DNA from: Deferribacteraceae bacterium UBA6793
GTDB taxonomy: Bacteria > Chrysiogenota > Deferribacteres > Deferribacterales > Geovibrionaceae
NCBI GenBank assembly: GCA_002452405.1
Contig: DKFP01000014.1
Coordinates: 459,498-523,497 of the forward strand
Length of the DNA stretch: 64,000 bases
Reading direction: 5' to 3'
Part shown: in pieces, positions 7,054 to 16,709 of the stretch
Layout: the number at the start of each line of letters is the position of its first letter
Numbering within the stretch: position 1 is the first letter of the stretch
Notes under the pieces: generated by a model
Seen by the model: only the letters and a program-made list of their open reading frames with translations
What the model was told of the DNA's origin: nothing
The model's database searches: none
Program-made: the position numbers and the translations under genes

Positions 7054-7773
7054 ATGATGAAAAACATTCTTTTTATGCTGGTTCTGACCGCGTTCATCAC
7101 AACAGGATGTGCGAAGAAACCGACATTTGAGAACGACGCTCTTTCAAACAGCTATCGCAAAGAGCTTGAAGACTATAAAAAGATGCAGGAATCCAAAAAG
7201 CCCACTGCTTCCCTCTGGACAGACACAGCTTCTCAGAGCAGCCTGTTTCTGGACTATAAGGGCAGGCACATCGGCGACATAATTACTGTGAATATAGTTG
7301 AAAGCTCGTCCGCCACAAACTCCAACTCCACGGCAACAGCGAAAACTCAGGCGACGTCTTCAACCCTTACAAACCTGATGGGGCTGCCGACAAACCTCGG
7401 CGTTTCCAACCTGCTGGGAACAGGCAACCCGCTTAACCTTGACAACAGCCTTAACTCTTCCAATACCTTCACAGGGAACGGATCAAAGTCTAAAACCGAC
7501 AGGGTTACAGGTACTATAGGCGCAAGGGTCACAGAGGTTCTTCCTTCGGGCAACCTTGTGATTGAAGGACATAGAGAGATAATCGTTGATAACGAGAAAC
7601 AGACCATAACTCTGAGCGGTATAGTCCGCCAGAAGGATATCGCGGCTGACAATACCGTGGCTTCGACAGCCATTGCCGATGCGAAGATAGCTTACAGCGG
7701 CGCAGGTATGCTCTCCGATGCGAACAAACCCGGCTGGCTCATGACTCTTCTGAGCTGGGTAATGCCTTTCTAA
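7054..7773 (+). CDS. flgH: Flagellar L-ring lipoprotein FlgH
   Basis: A 239-residue outer-membrane lipoprotein. The signal peptide ends in a lipobox (T-T-G-C), and the mature protein carries the hallmarks SLFLDYKGRHIGDIITVNI, an alanine/serine/asparagine-rich middle, and GARVTEVLPSGNLVIEG. It ends near TWLMTLLSWVMPF-type sequence (here GWLMTLLSWVMPF). It forms the bushing in the outer membrane. The ATG at 7054 is favoured over 7048 because GGAG would be only one base from the latter. Confidence 0.95.
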   Translation: MMKNILFMLVLTAFITTGCAKKPTFENDALSNSYRKELEDYKKMQESKKPTASLWTDTASQSSLFLDYKGRHIGDIITVNIVESSSATNSNSTATAKTQATSSTLTNLMGLPTNLGVSNLLGTGNPLNLDNSLNSSNTFTGNGSKSKTDRVTGTIGARVTEVLPSGNLVIEGHREIIVDNEKQTITLSGIVRQKDIAADNTVASTAIADAKIAYSGAGMLSDANKPGWLMTLLSWVMPF

Positions 7774-7786
7774 GGGGGACGACAGG

Positions 7787-8899
7787 ATGAGGACGGCTCT
7801 TTTAACGCTCATAATTGCAGTATTCGCCCAGAGTGCATTCGCTCTGGTTAAGATAAGAGATATCTCAAACGTTGAGGGTATCAGGGACAACCAGCTGATA
7901 GGCTACGGTCTTGTGGTTGGTCTCAACGGCACCGGGGACAAGAGCGGTACGGAATTTACAGTTCAGTCGCTGGTGAACATGATGGAAAGAATGGGAATAA
8001 CAGTAGATAAGAATGCCGTAAAGGTCAAAAACGTTGCCGCAGTGATGGTCACAGCCAAGCTGATGCCTTTTTCAAAGGGCGGGGCGAAGATGGATGTTAT
8101 CGTTTCGTCTGTGGGTGACGCGAAGAGCCTTGAGGGCGGCACGCTTCTCATGACCCCGCTGTCTGCGGCGAACGGACAGGTTTATGCGGTTGCGCAGGGT
8201 CCCGTTTCCGTTGGCGGAATGAACGTTGCGTCTGCCGGAGCGGGTACCATTAAGAACCACCCCACAGTGGGCATGATACCCAACGGTGCCATAGTTGAAC
8301 GCGAGATACCTTTCAATATGGACGAATCGAACATAACGCTGAATTTTAAAAACGGCAGCATTTCCGACATGGTTAAGGCGAAGGACGCCATAAACCGTAA
8401 AGTCGGTTCAAACGTGACAAAGATAACGTCGCCTTCCACTCTTGAGATAGTGGTTCCCCGCGCGCAGATGGATAACTTTTATGTGTTCATGGACAATATA
8501 CTGTCCGCGGAGATAGAACCTACTAACCTCGCAAAAGTGGTTGTGGATGAACGCACCGGAACGATAGTTATGGGCGCGGACGTCCGCATAAACACAGTGG
8601 CTGTATCCCACGGCAACCTGACCATAAACATCAACTCCACCGTTGAGGTGAATCCTAACCAGAACTTCATCGGTGCACAGGGCGGTCAGAACAATAACCA
8701 GCAGGGACAGCAGCAGCAACAGCAGCAGATAACCGTTACCGAAGAGAATGCCAAGCTGATGGTGGTTCCCGAAGGCGTTGCCATAAGCGACCTTGTTAAG
8801 GCGCTCAACTCCATAGGTGTGACCCCCAGAGACCTGATATCCATTCTTCAGGCTATTAAATCCGCGGGTGCTCTCCACGGCGAACTTCAGGTGATGTAA
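7787..8899 (+). CDS. flgI: Flagellar P-ring protein FlgI
   Basis: A 370-residue periplasmic protein with a signal peptide (cleaved after A-F-A). The strongly conserved start VKIRDISNVEGIRDNQLIGY and GLNGTGD follow. Later motifs include VSSVGDAKSLEGGTLL, IVPRAQ-type sequence (VVPRAQM) and GVTPRDLISILQAIK at the end. A glutamine/asparagine-rich insert (around residues 299-313) interrupts the region before the C-terminal domain; it is low complexity and probably a surface loop. Confidence 0.96.
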   Translation: MRTALLTLIIAVFAQSAFALVKIRDISNVEGIRDNQLIGYGLVVGLNGTGDKSGTEFTVQSLVNMMERMGITVDKNAVKVKNVAAVMVTAKLMPFSKGGAKMDVIVSSVGDAKSLEGGTLLMTPLSAANGQVYAVAQGPVSVGGMNVASAGAGTIKNHPTVGMIPNGAIVEREIPFNMDESNITLNFKNGSISDMVKAKDAINRKVGSNVTKITSPSTLEIVVPRAQMDNFYVFMDNILSAEIEPTNLAKVVVDERTGTIVMGADVRINTVAVSHGNLTININSTVEVNPNQNFIGAQGGQNNNQQGQQQQQQQITVTEENAKLMVVPEGVAISDLVKALNSIGVTPRDLISILQAIKSAGALHGELQVM

Positions 8900-9291
8900 T
8901 GAACATAGATTTAGTAGACAGCTCCGTAAACTACGCGAAGGACAAGAGCGAAAAGCTGAAAAAAGCGTGTGAGGATTTCGAAGCTCTGTTCGTTTCAAAA
9001 ATGTTCGAAACCATGCGCAAGTCAGAGATAGAGGGCGGGCTTATCGAAAAGAGCAGGGGTGAGGAGATATTCACATCCATGATGGATTCGGAAGTGGCGC
9101 AGGAATCGGTTAAGAACGGCGGCATGGGACTTGCGAAGATGCTCTACGATTCCATGAGCAAATATGCGAACACTGAAAAAGGAAATAATTTCCCCGCACA
9201 GGAAAAAACAGCCTCTGCGGGGGACGATATAGTCAAATTAAGGCAGCAATTAAGTGGCACGGATGTTGCTTCTGATATGTCAGTCAGGTAA
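8899..9291 (+). CDS. flgJ: Rod-binding protein FlgJ, N-terminal domain only
   Basis: A 130-residue protein matching the rod-cap half of FlgJ (CEDFEALFVSKMFETMRKS, GEEIFTSMMDSEVAQESVKN, GGMGLAKMLYDSM). The C-terminal muramidase domain found in enteric FlgJ is absent, as in many non-enteric bacteria, so a separate lytic enzyme must open the wall for the rod. The start overlaps the flgI stop codon by one base. Confidence 0.9.
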   Translation: MNIDLVDSSVNYAKDKSEKLKKACEDFEALFVSKMFETMRKSEIEGGLIEKSRGEEIFTSMMDSEVAQESVKNGGMGLAKMLYDSMSKYANTEKGNNFPAQEKTASAGDDIVKLRQQLSGTDVASDMSVR

Positions 9292-9358
9292 CTGACACTA
9301 TATGAGTGCAGGAAACGGGTAACAGATTTTTTTACTGGAATAACCGGATTAAAACTGC

Positions 9359-9385
9359 TAAAGTTTTTAGAGGGTAGTCCGATTA
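9359..9385 (+). promoter_or_regulatory. Sigma-28 (FliA) promoter upstream of flgM
   Basis: TAAAGTTT, 11 bases, TCCGATTA. The -35 half matches the E. coli FliA consensus exactly, the spacing is exact, and the -10 half differs from GCCGATAA at two positions. It sits 24 bases ahead of flgM, so the anti-sigma factor is itself under the sigma factor it inhibits. The rest of the 117-base gap (9292-9358) holds no gene. Confidence 0.8.
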
Positions 9386-9408
9386 GAGACTAGTACCGGA
9401 GGCTCAAA

Positions 9409-9708
9409 ATGAGAATAGACGACAAAATGAGATTCGACCTGAACAAGGCGAACGAAGCGGCTTCAAAGAAGAAGACATCTGCTTCCTCAGCGGAGTCTGC
9501 CTCATCAACGTCCGGCTCTGATTCGGTTTCACTTTCTGATGGCGCTAAGGTGCTGGCAGGAATGAAAAATACTCTTGCATCCTCTTCCGACGTCAGAACC
9601 GATCTGGTGGCTGATCTGAAAAGCAGAATCGAAAACGGAACATATAATGTTTCCGGACGCCAGATTGCGGATAAGATAGTCCAGACGTCGGTGGAAGACC
9701 TCTTCTAA
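9409..9708 (+). CDS. flgM: Anti-sigma-28 factor FlgM
   Basis: A 99-residue protein. The first half is serine-rich and disordered-looking (SASSAESASSTSGSD), then DSVSLSDGAKVLAGM and the C-terminal FliA-binding part VADLKSRIENGTYNVSGRQI and ADKIV. FlgM holds FliA inactive until the hook is finished and is then exported. The gene has a strong GGAGG ribosome site and follows a FliA-type promoter. Confidence 0.9.
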   Translation: MRIDDKMRFDLNKANEAASKKKTSASSAESASSTSGSDSVSLSDGAKVLAGMKNTLASSSDVRTDLVADLKSRIENGTYNVSGRQIADKIVQTSVEDLF

Positions 9709-9776
9709 AAACCTTTAGTCCAACACCCGCATGACAGCCTGTATCTCATAACTGCCGAATCATTCGGAGGTATGAG

Positions 9777-10256
9777 ATGGAAAACATCAACGTATTACTT
9801 GAGATAATGGACTCTCAGAAAAAAGTTTACACTGAGATGCTGTCCATTCTTCAGCAGGAAAAAGAAGCCGCGATGAAATGGAACGCAGCCCGCACAAACG
9901 AGCTTGCGAAGACCAAAGATACCCTTGCGTACAAAGAAAAGGTTATCAACGAGGCTTTTGTCAACTGCATCAAAAAGATCGAGAAACAGCACGGGCGCGA
10001 AGGGCTTCGTGTTGAGATTATCGCGCGTGAACTGGCGGGTGAACACTCCTCAGAGCTGATGGCAGTCCGCAATGAGCTTGTTGCCCTGACAAAAAAGGTA
10101 AACGACGCGAACACCTCGCTCAAAATTCTTTTCAAGACAAATATGACGCTTATTGACGGGCTTTTCCAGAAGCTCGGAATTGCCGGCAGAAGCACCTACG
10201 GCATTACGAAGCAGTATAACTCCGCCAAAACGTCAACCATCTGTCAGACAGGCTAA
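9777..10256 (+). CDS. flgN: Flagellar chaperone FlgN
   Basis: A 159-residue, almost wholly helical protein with heptad-like stretches (residues 5-60 and 75-115), as in the FlgN/FliT export chaperone family. The position between flgM and flgK is the canonical one; FlgN escorts FlgK and FlgL to the export gate. Sequence conservation in this family is weak, so the call rests on context and fold. Confidence 0.8.
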   Translation: MENINVLLEIMDSQKKVYTEMLSILQQEKEAAMKWNAARTNELAKTKDTLAYKEKVINEAFVNCIKKIEKQHGREGLRVEIIARELAGEHSSELMAVRNELVALTKKVNDANTSLKILFKTNMTLIDGLFQKLGIAGRSTYGITKQYNSAKTSTICQTG

Positions 10257-10287
10257 GATTCGCCCCTGAAAAAGGCGGGAGAGGGAC

Positions 10288-12039
10288 ATGGGAAACATAT
10301 TAGGAATATTATCCACAGGCGTATCAGGACTTTTTGCATCGCAGGCGCAGATTGACGTTGCCGGTAACAACATCACCAACGTCAACACCGAGGGGTATTC
10401 AAGACAGAGAGTGAGCCTTGTGACTACAAATTCTCAGCTGACAAGCTACGGCGTTTTCGGACGCGGTGTCACAGTTGAGAACGTTGTGCAGGTTTACGAC
10501 TCGGTTCTGGCTTCCACCATACGGTCTGAAACTTCGGATCTTGCTTATTACACTACGATGCAGGATACGCTGACCAACATTGAGATATACTTCAACGAGC
10601 TTGAGGACGGTTCCGGTCTTGGCGAGGCCATGTCGGAATATTTCGACGCGTGGAGCGACCTTGCGAACACCGCCACGGACAAATCAGACGAAGCGCTCAT
10701 CAAGAAACAGACAGTTGTTGAAAAGGCGACGGTTCTTGCAGAGAAGATACGTGCAAGTTATTCCGCTCTTGAGGGTATGCAGGCTCAGTCCAACGACAAC
10801 ATAAAAGATTACGTTTCCGAAATAAACTCCATCTCCCAGAACATATCGTATCTGAACGGTCAGATAGCGCTTGTTGAGGCGACAGGCTCAATGGCGAACA
10901 ACCTGAGAGACCAGCGCGAACTGCTTTTAAACGACCTGTCCGAACTGACGAACATCACCGTTACAGAGCGTTCGTCAGGGCAGATAGCTGTTTATGTCGG
11001 CGGTAATGCCCTTGTTGACGAGGGAAACTATTTCTCCCTGACAGCGGCACAGACGTCCGGTTCAGACACGGACGTAAGCATCTACTGGGGTTCCAAGACC
11101 ACAGGACCAAAAGGAGTGGACATAACAGCCTCTTTCTCTTCCGGCAAGATAGGCGGAGAGCTTGAGGTGCGCGATAATCTGGCACAGACCTATATGGACC
11201 AGCTTGACGACCTTGCATCCACACTGATCAAAGCGACAAACGAGCTGCACGCACTTGGTAAAGGTTCCGACAAGCTCACTCAGATAACCTCTTCCTCCGG
11301 AGTGAAGAACGCATCATACCCTCTGAACGAGCCGGCGGGCGCACTGCCTACTGCTGTTAAGTCCGGGGTGCTGCGTATCTCCGTTTACGACAGCGAAGGC
11401 AACGTTGCACAGAACCTTGACATTGAGATAGATCCGAATAAAGATTCGCTGAACTCTATAATATCAAAAATATCATACGCTGACGGCAATCCCAACGGCG
11501 GTCTGATACAGGCTTCACTTTCACAGAACAACACGCTCAAGATAACTTCGGAATCAGGCTATACCTTCTCTTTTGCAGAGGATACGTCAGGCATCCTTGT
11601 GGCGTCAGGTACATACGGCTTTTTTTCCGGTCAGGATGCATCGAACATAGACGTTTCCACTCTGATAAAGGAGAACATAAGCTACCTTGCTACATCAAAG
11701 TCGGGTGCTGTCGGTGACAACACCAACGCAGGGGCTATTGCCGATCTGAAGGGAACCAAAGTCTTTGAACAGAATGTTACTGTGGATGAGTTTTATTCGC
11801 TCTTTATAGGAACGATAGCAACCGATAAAGCTACCGCAGATACTTATGCGGCGACAAAAGAGAACCTTGTGGATGAATACTCGCTGAAACTTGAGAGTAT
11901 CAAAGGCGTTTCGCTGGACGAGGAGATGGCGGACATAATCCGCTTTCAGAGAGCATATGAGGCGAGTGCAAGATTTATCAACGTCATTGACGAGATGATT
12001 GACAAGATTGTGAACGGTCTCGGTACCGGCGGAAGATAA
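10288..12039 (+). CDS. flgK: Flagellar hook-associated protein 1 FlgK
   Basis: A 583-residue hook-filament junction protein. The N terminus has the rod/hook motif (FASQAQIDVAGNNITNVNTEGYSRQ, quoted in part) and the C terminus has DEEMADIIRFQRAYEASARF, both forming D0/D1 helices. The central region with NALVDEGNYFSL is the FlgK-specific domain. Length is normal for the family. It lies 31 bases after flgN and 12 bases before flgL in one operon. Confidence 0.95.
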   Translation: MGNILGILSTGVSGLFASQAQIDVAGNNITNVNTEGYSRQRVSLVTTNSQLTSYGVFGRGVTVENVVQVYDSVLASTIRSETSDLAYYTTMQDTLTNIEIYFNELEDGSGLGEAMSEYFDAWSDLANTATDKSDEALIKKQTVVEKATVLAEKIRASYSALEGMQAQSNDNIKDYVSEINSISQNISYLNGQIALVEATGSMANNLRDQRELLLNDLSELTNITVTERSSGQIAVYVGGNALVDEGNYFSLTAAQTSGSDTDVSIYWGSKTTGPKGVDITASFSSGKIGGELEVRDNLAQTYMDQLDDLASTLIKATNELHALGKGSDKLTQITSSSGVKNASYPLNEPAGALPTAVKSGVLRISVYDSEGNVAQNLDIEIDPNKDSLNSIISKISYADGNPNGGLIQASLSQNNTLKITSESGYTFSFAEDTSGILVASGTYGFFSGQDASNIDVSTLIKENISYLATSKSGAVGDNTNAGAIADLKGTKVFEQNVTVDEFYSLFIGTIATDKATADTYAATKENLVDEYSLKLESIKGVSLDEEMADIIRFQRAYEASARFINVIDEMIDKIVNGLGTGGR

Positions 12040-12051
12040 CAGGGGGCTGAC

Positions 12052-15000
12052 ATGAGAATTACTACCAATATGGTTCATATGACATATACGTCCGGTAACG
12101 CCAGAAGTCTTTCAAACCTTCTGGACGCGAATGAAAGAGTGACAGCGGGGAGAAACATGCTCAACCCTGAGGATGACCCCACCTATTACGTCACCGCATA
12201 CAATATGCAGATAATGTCCAATGAGGCAACTCAGTACAGCAGGAACGCGGAAAATGCCGTAACTTGGCTGGATAACGAGGACAACCTGCTTCAGACAGCT
12301 TATGAATATCTTTCAAAAGCGAAAAACGAACTCGCTGTTGCGGGCAGGAACGACAGCCAGAACGCGGAGAGCCGTAAGGCTCTTGCCGGAGATGTGCTTT
12401 CTATTCTTAACGCCATGAAGGATATCGGAAACTCACAGTATCTCGGCAGATACGTCTTTGCCGGATATGAAACGCAGACAGAGCCTTTTGTCAGTGGTGA
12501 CAGAGAGGTTTCAGCCGTTGTTTCAAACATATCCGGTTCCGAAGCCATATCGAAAAGACTTTTCGGTGATATGCCGGAGCTTTCCGAAGGCTCTTATACC
12601 ATGAATATGAGCATCATTGACGGCGTTGCGTATCTTAACATGACGGATTCACTCGGAAAGACTGTTCTTCTGGACAGCAACGGTTCGGACGAAACCACCA
12701 CCTCCGGCAACATTACCACTACTACTCTTGTTGCTGCGTATAATGGTGAAACAGTGGTAAACACCGGCGTTGGAGTGGGTATCAAAATTCCGTCCGGTCT
12801 GGCTGACGGAACCACCATGAAGATGCAGTTTTATTACACTCCCGGCGATGACATAACCTATCTTGGCGACGACGGGAAAATAAAATCGAAAATAGCCTCC
12901 AATCAGGAGGTTGTCATAAACGTGAACGGTCAGGAAACCTTTATGGAGACCTACAGAACCACAAAAGGAACCACACAGAACACCGTAAACGGTATAGGTA
13001 TAACGAACACCACCAAGTTCACCCAGATTGACGGCGCGAACGTAAGCACTTCGGATTCGATAACCTTTTCCGGTACAGACCATAATGGTTATGCGATAGG
13101 TACTGCGAAAGTTTCTGCTCCGTCTAATGTGAATCTTGACATGTTAACAGCATCCGAAGAGGAAAGAACAATAACTGTCAGATATGCCAACAGGGACTAT
13201 GACATAACTCTTGCCCAGGATGGCTATTCAGACATGGACGAAGTTATCTTCGACATAAACAGAAGCCTTGAGAATCAGGGACTCGGCGGCGAGATGTCTG
13301 CTGTCAGCGACGGCGACAGAATCATGTTCGTGTCCAACAGAACAGGCGAAGGCGTTCAGATTTCCGTTACAGGCTCCCAGAACAATAAACTGGGATTCAA
13401 CTCTCTGCCCGTCACCGGGAACGGTATGGATACCACTTTTGAGCTTTCCTATGACAACTTTGTGGGACCTGTCACAACCACTCACAACGATGTGCCTATA
13501 ACAGGCGGCGCATATACTGAGGTGACAGTCAATGGTCAGACCATCGGGTTTACACCTGCTTCCGGTTCCGCAGCAGACATAGAATCTGCTCTTAATCAGG
13601 CTCTGATGGACAAGGGAATGGGTTTTGACGTGTACGGCAGCGTGTCCGACACAGCGACACCTGGTCAGTATGACATAACTTTTCAGCTGATGAACACGGA
13701 ATATACCGACGAGACAAAGCTCGCCACAAAAGTTGGAGCTGACTATCAGTTCGATACCCCGCGCGGCAATGATTACCCTGTTGATAATGAAAAGAATATC
13801 AGCGATATGCTGTCTTATATTGAAAACCTTTTCGGAAACGCTGTGGATGCATCCATTGTTGACGGCAAGTTGCAGGTTAAAGACCTCAGAAGCGGAACAA
13901 GCAAGCTCTCCTTTGCGATTGACGAGCACAACTCAGGCATAGGCTACGCGAAAAACTCATCCGATATAATGCTGTCAGGATATTACAGCTCCAAAAAAGA
14001 TGATAGCTGGGATGTTGTTGTTAACGTCGGAGCAACGGATATTACTATCAAAGTGACCGATAAGCTCGGTAACGTTATATACGACAATTCCGCAAATCCT
14101 ATGTTGAAAGCAAACTATGACGGCGGCGAGATAGAGATAGGTAACGGCGTAAAGATGCAGCTCGGCTCCATTGCAGGGTCGGCAACACCTGTTTCAACCT
14201 CTTTCTCCATAGACCTCAAGGCGAATTCAAACCTCAGTTTCGGCGATCTGAACATCACGGAAAAGGGCGAGAATGTGAACGTTTTCAAATCTCTTGAGAA
14301 CCTCTACTTCGCTCTGGAGATGAATATACCGGATTCCGGCATAGGCGCTCCCAGCTCATGGTCTAAAGAAAACCTGAACTCAACCGCCGTTCCGTCTCTG
14401 GACGGTGAGTTCCGCGGAAACTATAACGAGATATTCAATTTCGAGGTCCAGTACACTCAGTCTAAAAGCGATTTCTACCTCCAGAAGAAACAGGAGTGGA
14501 CTTCCGCAAACTTTAATGATCTGAATGTCGGTACTGTCGGTTTCGAGCTGGTTATCAACACAGATAACGGAAAGGTCACGAAGAACTACGCTTCGTCCGC
14601 GGCAACGTCCGACGACAAACTGAATGATTTTGTGTCACAGATAAACTCCGATTATGATTTGCAGAAAATGGGCGTGCGTGCCTACAACGATAACGGACAG
14701 CTCCGTATCGACACAAACTCCGGCGCGATGGAGATAGACGTTAACTATAACGACGATCTTTCAGCATATGTGATGGGTATGGAAGACCTTAAACCCGCCA
14801 CAGCGGAAATTCCGCCTACTTTGCAGCTCAGTAATCTGGACAGCCCTTCCACACTGGACATAAGCTATTACGACGGCTCCGCGTGGCAGACGGCAACCGT
14901 TACGGTTCCGAACGTGGACTATGCGGACAACGCGGCTCTCCTTGCAGAGATAAACTCTCAGCTTGGTGCAACCGGACTCACAGCCTCAATGGCCGCTGGA

Positions 15001-15840
15001 GAATTAATTACATTTTCCGGTCCGACGTCCGATATTATAGTTTCAGGTGACGCCGAAGGCTCTCTTGGCTTTTACAACAAGGCGGGCGCTGATACGGTTA
15101 CAAGCAGATCGGCTGTTACTATGGATCTGAGCGAGAAAAACTCTCAGGAAAGAACACTGACCTTCTCTTATAACGACGGTACCAACAGAACCGTCAGCAT
15201 TGAGGTTGACGCGGAAAACTTCATGACCTATGAAGACATGATCGCCAATATCAATGAAAAACTCTCGGATGCCGGAATAAGCGGCGTCGTTCAGGCAGAA
15301 ATGGTTGGGACAGGCAGCATAGGTTTCGTTTTTAACGGTGTGACCGGCACCTCTGTTTCAGGAGACTACGAAAGCACTCTTGGTTTTGCGAAAGCCGGTG
15401 ATTCCGTAAGTATCAAGGTCACAGGTGACAGCGGAGAGCTTATAAACACTTATTCCATGGACACCGCCGGAGAGAAATATTATGTGGCGGACGGCGTTTA
15501 CCAGTATTATGACGCCGGATACCTTTACGCTACGGATTCTTTCACAGCGGCAGTGGGTTCGGGGATAGAATATGAGCTGGACGTTCTGGCTAAGGCCGAA
15601 TCACAGATACTTTCCGCTCTGACCACTGTCGGCAACAGCACAAGCAAGGCGGAATCGGCGCAGACGTTTAACGAATCGCTCAAACTCACCACTGAGGAGC
15701 TTAAAGCGAAATACACAGGTTCGACACTTATAGACCAGACTCAGGCTTCGGCGGATCTTACGGTTGCCGAAACGGCTTACCAGTACGCGTTGAAATCAAC
15801 TTCGATGCTTTTAAATGTAAGTCTGCTTGATTATCTGTAA
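12052..15840 (+). CDS. flgL: Giant flagellar hook-associated protein 3 FlgL
   Basis: A 1262-residue protein, against roughly 300-500 for most FlgL. The ends are standard: the N terminus (MRITTNMVHMTYTSGNARSL, RVTAGRNMLNPEDDPTYY) and the C terminus (QASADLTVAETAYQYALKST, LLNVSLLDYL) supply the D0/D1 helices. About 900 residues are inserted between. The insert contains at least three related modules near residues 368-450, 930-1012 and 1032-1115. Each has a beta start of the RTLTFSYNDG kind, a helix like DMIANINEKLSDAGI, and an end like STLGFAK. They resemble flagellin IN-type hypervariable repeats. A fourth, more divergent copy lies near 820-905. The result should be a ring with large outward domains at the base of the filament. 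Confidence 0.9.
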   Translation: MRITTNMVHMTYTSGNARSLSNLLDANERVTAGRNMLNPEDDPTYYVTAYNMQIMSNEATQYSRNAENAVTWLDNEDNLLQTAYEYLSKAKNELAVAGRNDSQNAESRKALAGDVLSILNAMKDIGNSQYLGRYVFAGYETQTEPFVSGDREVSAVVSNISGSEAISKRLFGDMPELSEGSYTMNMSIIDGVAYLNMTDSLGKTVLLDSNGSDETTTSGNITTTTLVAAYNGETVVNTGVGVGIKIPSGLADGTTMKMQFYYTPGDDITYLGDDGKIKSKIASNQEVVINVNGQETFMETYRTTKGTTQNTVNGIGITNTTKFTQIDGANVSTSDSITFSGTDHNGYAIGTAKVSAPSNVNLDMLTASEEERTITVRYANRDYDITLAQDGYSDMDEVIFDINRSLENQGLGGEMSAVSDGDRIMFVSNRTGEGVQISVTGSQNNKLGFNSLPVTGNGMDTTFELSYDNFVGPVTTTHNDVPITGGAYTEVTVNGQTIGFTPASGSAADIESALNQALMDKGMGFDVYGSVSDTATPGQYDITFQLMNTEYTDETKLATKVGADYQFDTPRGNDYPVDNEKNISDMLSYIENLFGNAVDASIVDGKLQVKDLRSGTSKLSFAIDEHNSGIGYAKNSSDIMLSGYYSSKKDDSWDVVVNVGATDITIKVTDKLGNVIYDNSANPMLKANYDGGEIEIGNGVKMQLGSIAGSATPVSTSFSIDLKANSNLSFGDLNITEKGENVNVFKSLENLYFALEMNIPDSGIGAPSSWSKENLNSTAVPSLDGEFRGNYNEIFNFEVQYTQSKSDFYLQKKQEWTSANFNDLNVGTVGFELVINTDNGKVTKNYASSAATSDDKLNDFVSQINSDYDLQKMGVRAYNDNGQLRIDTNSGAMEIDVNYNDDLSAYVMGMEDLKPATAEIPPTLQLSNLDSPSTLDISYYDGSAWQTATVTVPNVDYADNAALLAEINSQLGATGLTASMAAGELITFSGPTSDIIVSGDAEGSLGFYNKAGADTVTSRSAVTMDLSEKNSQERTLTFSYNDGTNRTVSIEVDAENFMTYEDMIANINEKLSDAGISGVVQAEMVGTGSIGFVFNGVTGTSVSGDYESTLGFAKAGDSVSIKVTGDSGELINTYSMDTAGEKYYVADGVYQYYDAGYLYATDSFTAAVGSGIEYELDVLAKAESQILSALTTVGNSTSKAESAQTFNESLKLTTEELKAKYTGSTLIDQTQASADLTVAETAYQYALKSTSMLLNVSLLDYL

Positions 15841-15845
15841 AAAGT

Positions 15846-15853
15846 GCCGATTA
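15846..15853 (+). promoter_or_regulatory. Possible sigma-28 -10 element before fliW
   Basis: GCCGATTA matches the FliA -10 element closely, 35 bases before fliW. The region 11 bases upstream (TTGATTAT) is a poor -35 match, so this is only a candidate; read-through from flgL could also serve. Confidence 0.3.
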
Positions 15854-15887
15854 AGTATATGATGATAACAGAACCAAGGAGAATTTC

Positions 15888-16358
15888 ATGGGTGCAAATT
15901 CTGTCAATATATGTGAGGATACAATGGAAACCAGAAAGATAGTATCCGGTAAATTGGGGGAAATTACCTTTGCTGAGAGCGATATAATAACATTGTCGTC
16001 TCCGATGCTGGGTTTCCCTGACCTTAACGATTTTATTCTTATTTCCAACGAAAAGTCATATCCTTTCCTTTGGTTTCAGTCGGTTCAGGATAAGGATATC
16101 TGCTTCATTCTTGTGGAGCCGGAGCTTTTTGTTCAGGAATACTCACCCAAAATGAACAAACGTGAGCTGAAAATTCTCGGTGCAGAGGATGAAAGCAAAC
16201 TGAAACTGTTCTGCATTGTTGTTGTTCCCGACCAGCCGAAAAACGCTACCATGAACCTGAGAGCGCCCATGGTTATGAACACCGAGAAAAAACTTGCAAA
16301 ACAGGTCATTCTGGAAGAAGATAAATGGCAGATTAAGACTCCCCTGTTCAATAAATAA
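15888..16358 (+). CDS. fliW: Flagellar assembly factor FliW
   Basis: A 156-residue protein with the FliW signatures GFPDLNDFILI and SYPFLWFQSVQD near residues 44-66 and NLRAPMVMNTEKKLAKQVIL near the end. FliW binds CsrA and relieves its block on flagellin translation until flagellin itself titrates FliW. The start with MGANSV is supported by AAGGAG seven bases upstream; a second ATG 13 codons later would match the usual family start. csrA follows after 15 bases, the typical pairing. Confidence 0.93.
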   Translation: MGANSVNICEDTMETRKIVSGKLGEITFAESDIITLSSPMLGFPDLNDFILISNEKSYPFLWFQSVQDKDICFILVEPELFVQEYSPKMNKRELKILGAEDESKLKLFCIVVVPDQPKNATMNLRAPMVMNTEKKLAKQVILEEDKWQIKTPLFNK

Positions 16359-16373
16359 ACCACAGGAAGGCAC

Positions 16374-16604
16374 ATGCTTGTATTATCAAGGAAGATAAAC
16401 GAAAGCATAATCATCGGCGACAATATCGAAGTAACCATCGTCGAGGTTGCGGGGCGCAATGTCAAGATAGGCATAGATGCGCCCAAAGATGTCAGCGTGC
16501 ACCGAAAAGAGGTTTATGAGGCGATTAAAGAGGAGAACCTTCAGGCGGTTAAGAAGGAAAATCTTGTTTCACTCGTGGATTTTTTCAAACAGCACAATAC
16601 ATAA
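16374..16604 (+). CDS. csrA: Carbon storage regulator CsrA
   Basis: A 76-residue RNA-binding protein. The N terminus MLVLSRKINESIIIGD and the IGIDAPKDVSVHRKEVYE segment with the RNA-contacting arginine are fully conserved. The tail beyond residue 60 is somewhat longer than in E. coli, as in the FliW-binding CsrA group. It should control flagellin translation under FliW, and perhaps wider targets. Confidence 0.95.
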   Translation: MLVLSRKINESIIIGDNIEVTIVEVAGRNVKIGIDAPKDVSVHRKEVYEAIKEENLQAVKKENLVSLVDFFKQHNT

Positions 16605-16709
16605 TTTAATCTTCGTTTTTTTCCGTCCATGCGATAATCAGTCAAAAGTCAATACAATCATTGACCGTTCAAAAGACACCGATCAGAGCCACAAACAAAA
16701 TAGGAAGCA

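Noticed and set aside
8680..8735. Triplet-repeat expansion in flgI
   Set aside because: CAG/CAA-rich bases encode a glutamine/asparagine loop, but the codons are mixed and the frame is intact; an ordinary low-complexity loop.
13228..13929. 233-residue frame antisense to flgL
   Set aside because: Lies entirely within the coherent flgL frame; cysteine- and histidine-rich sequence typical of a shadow.
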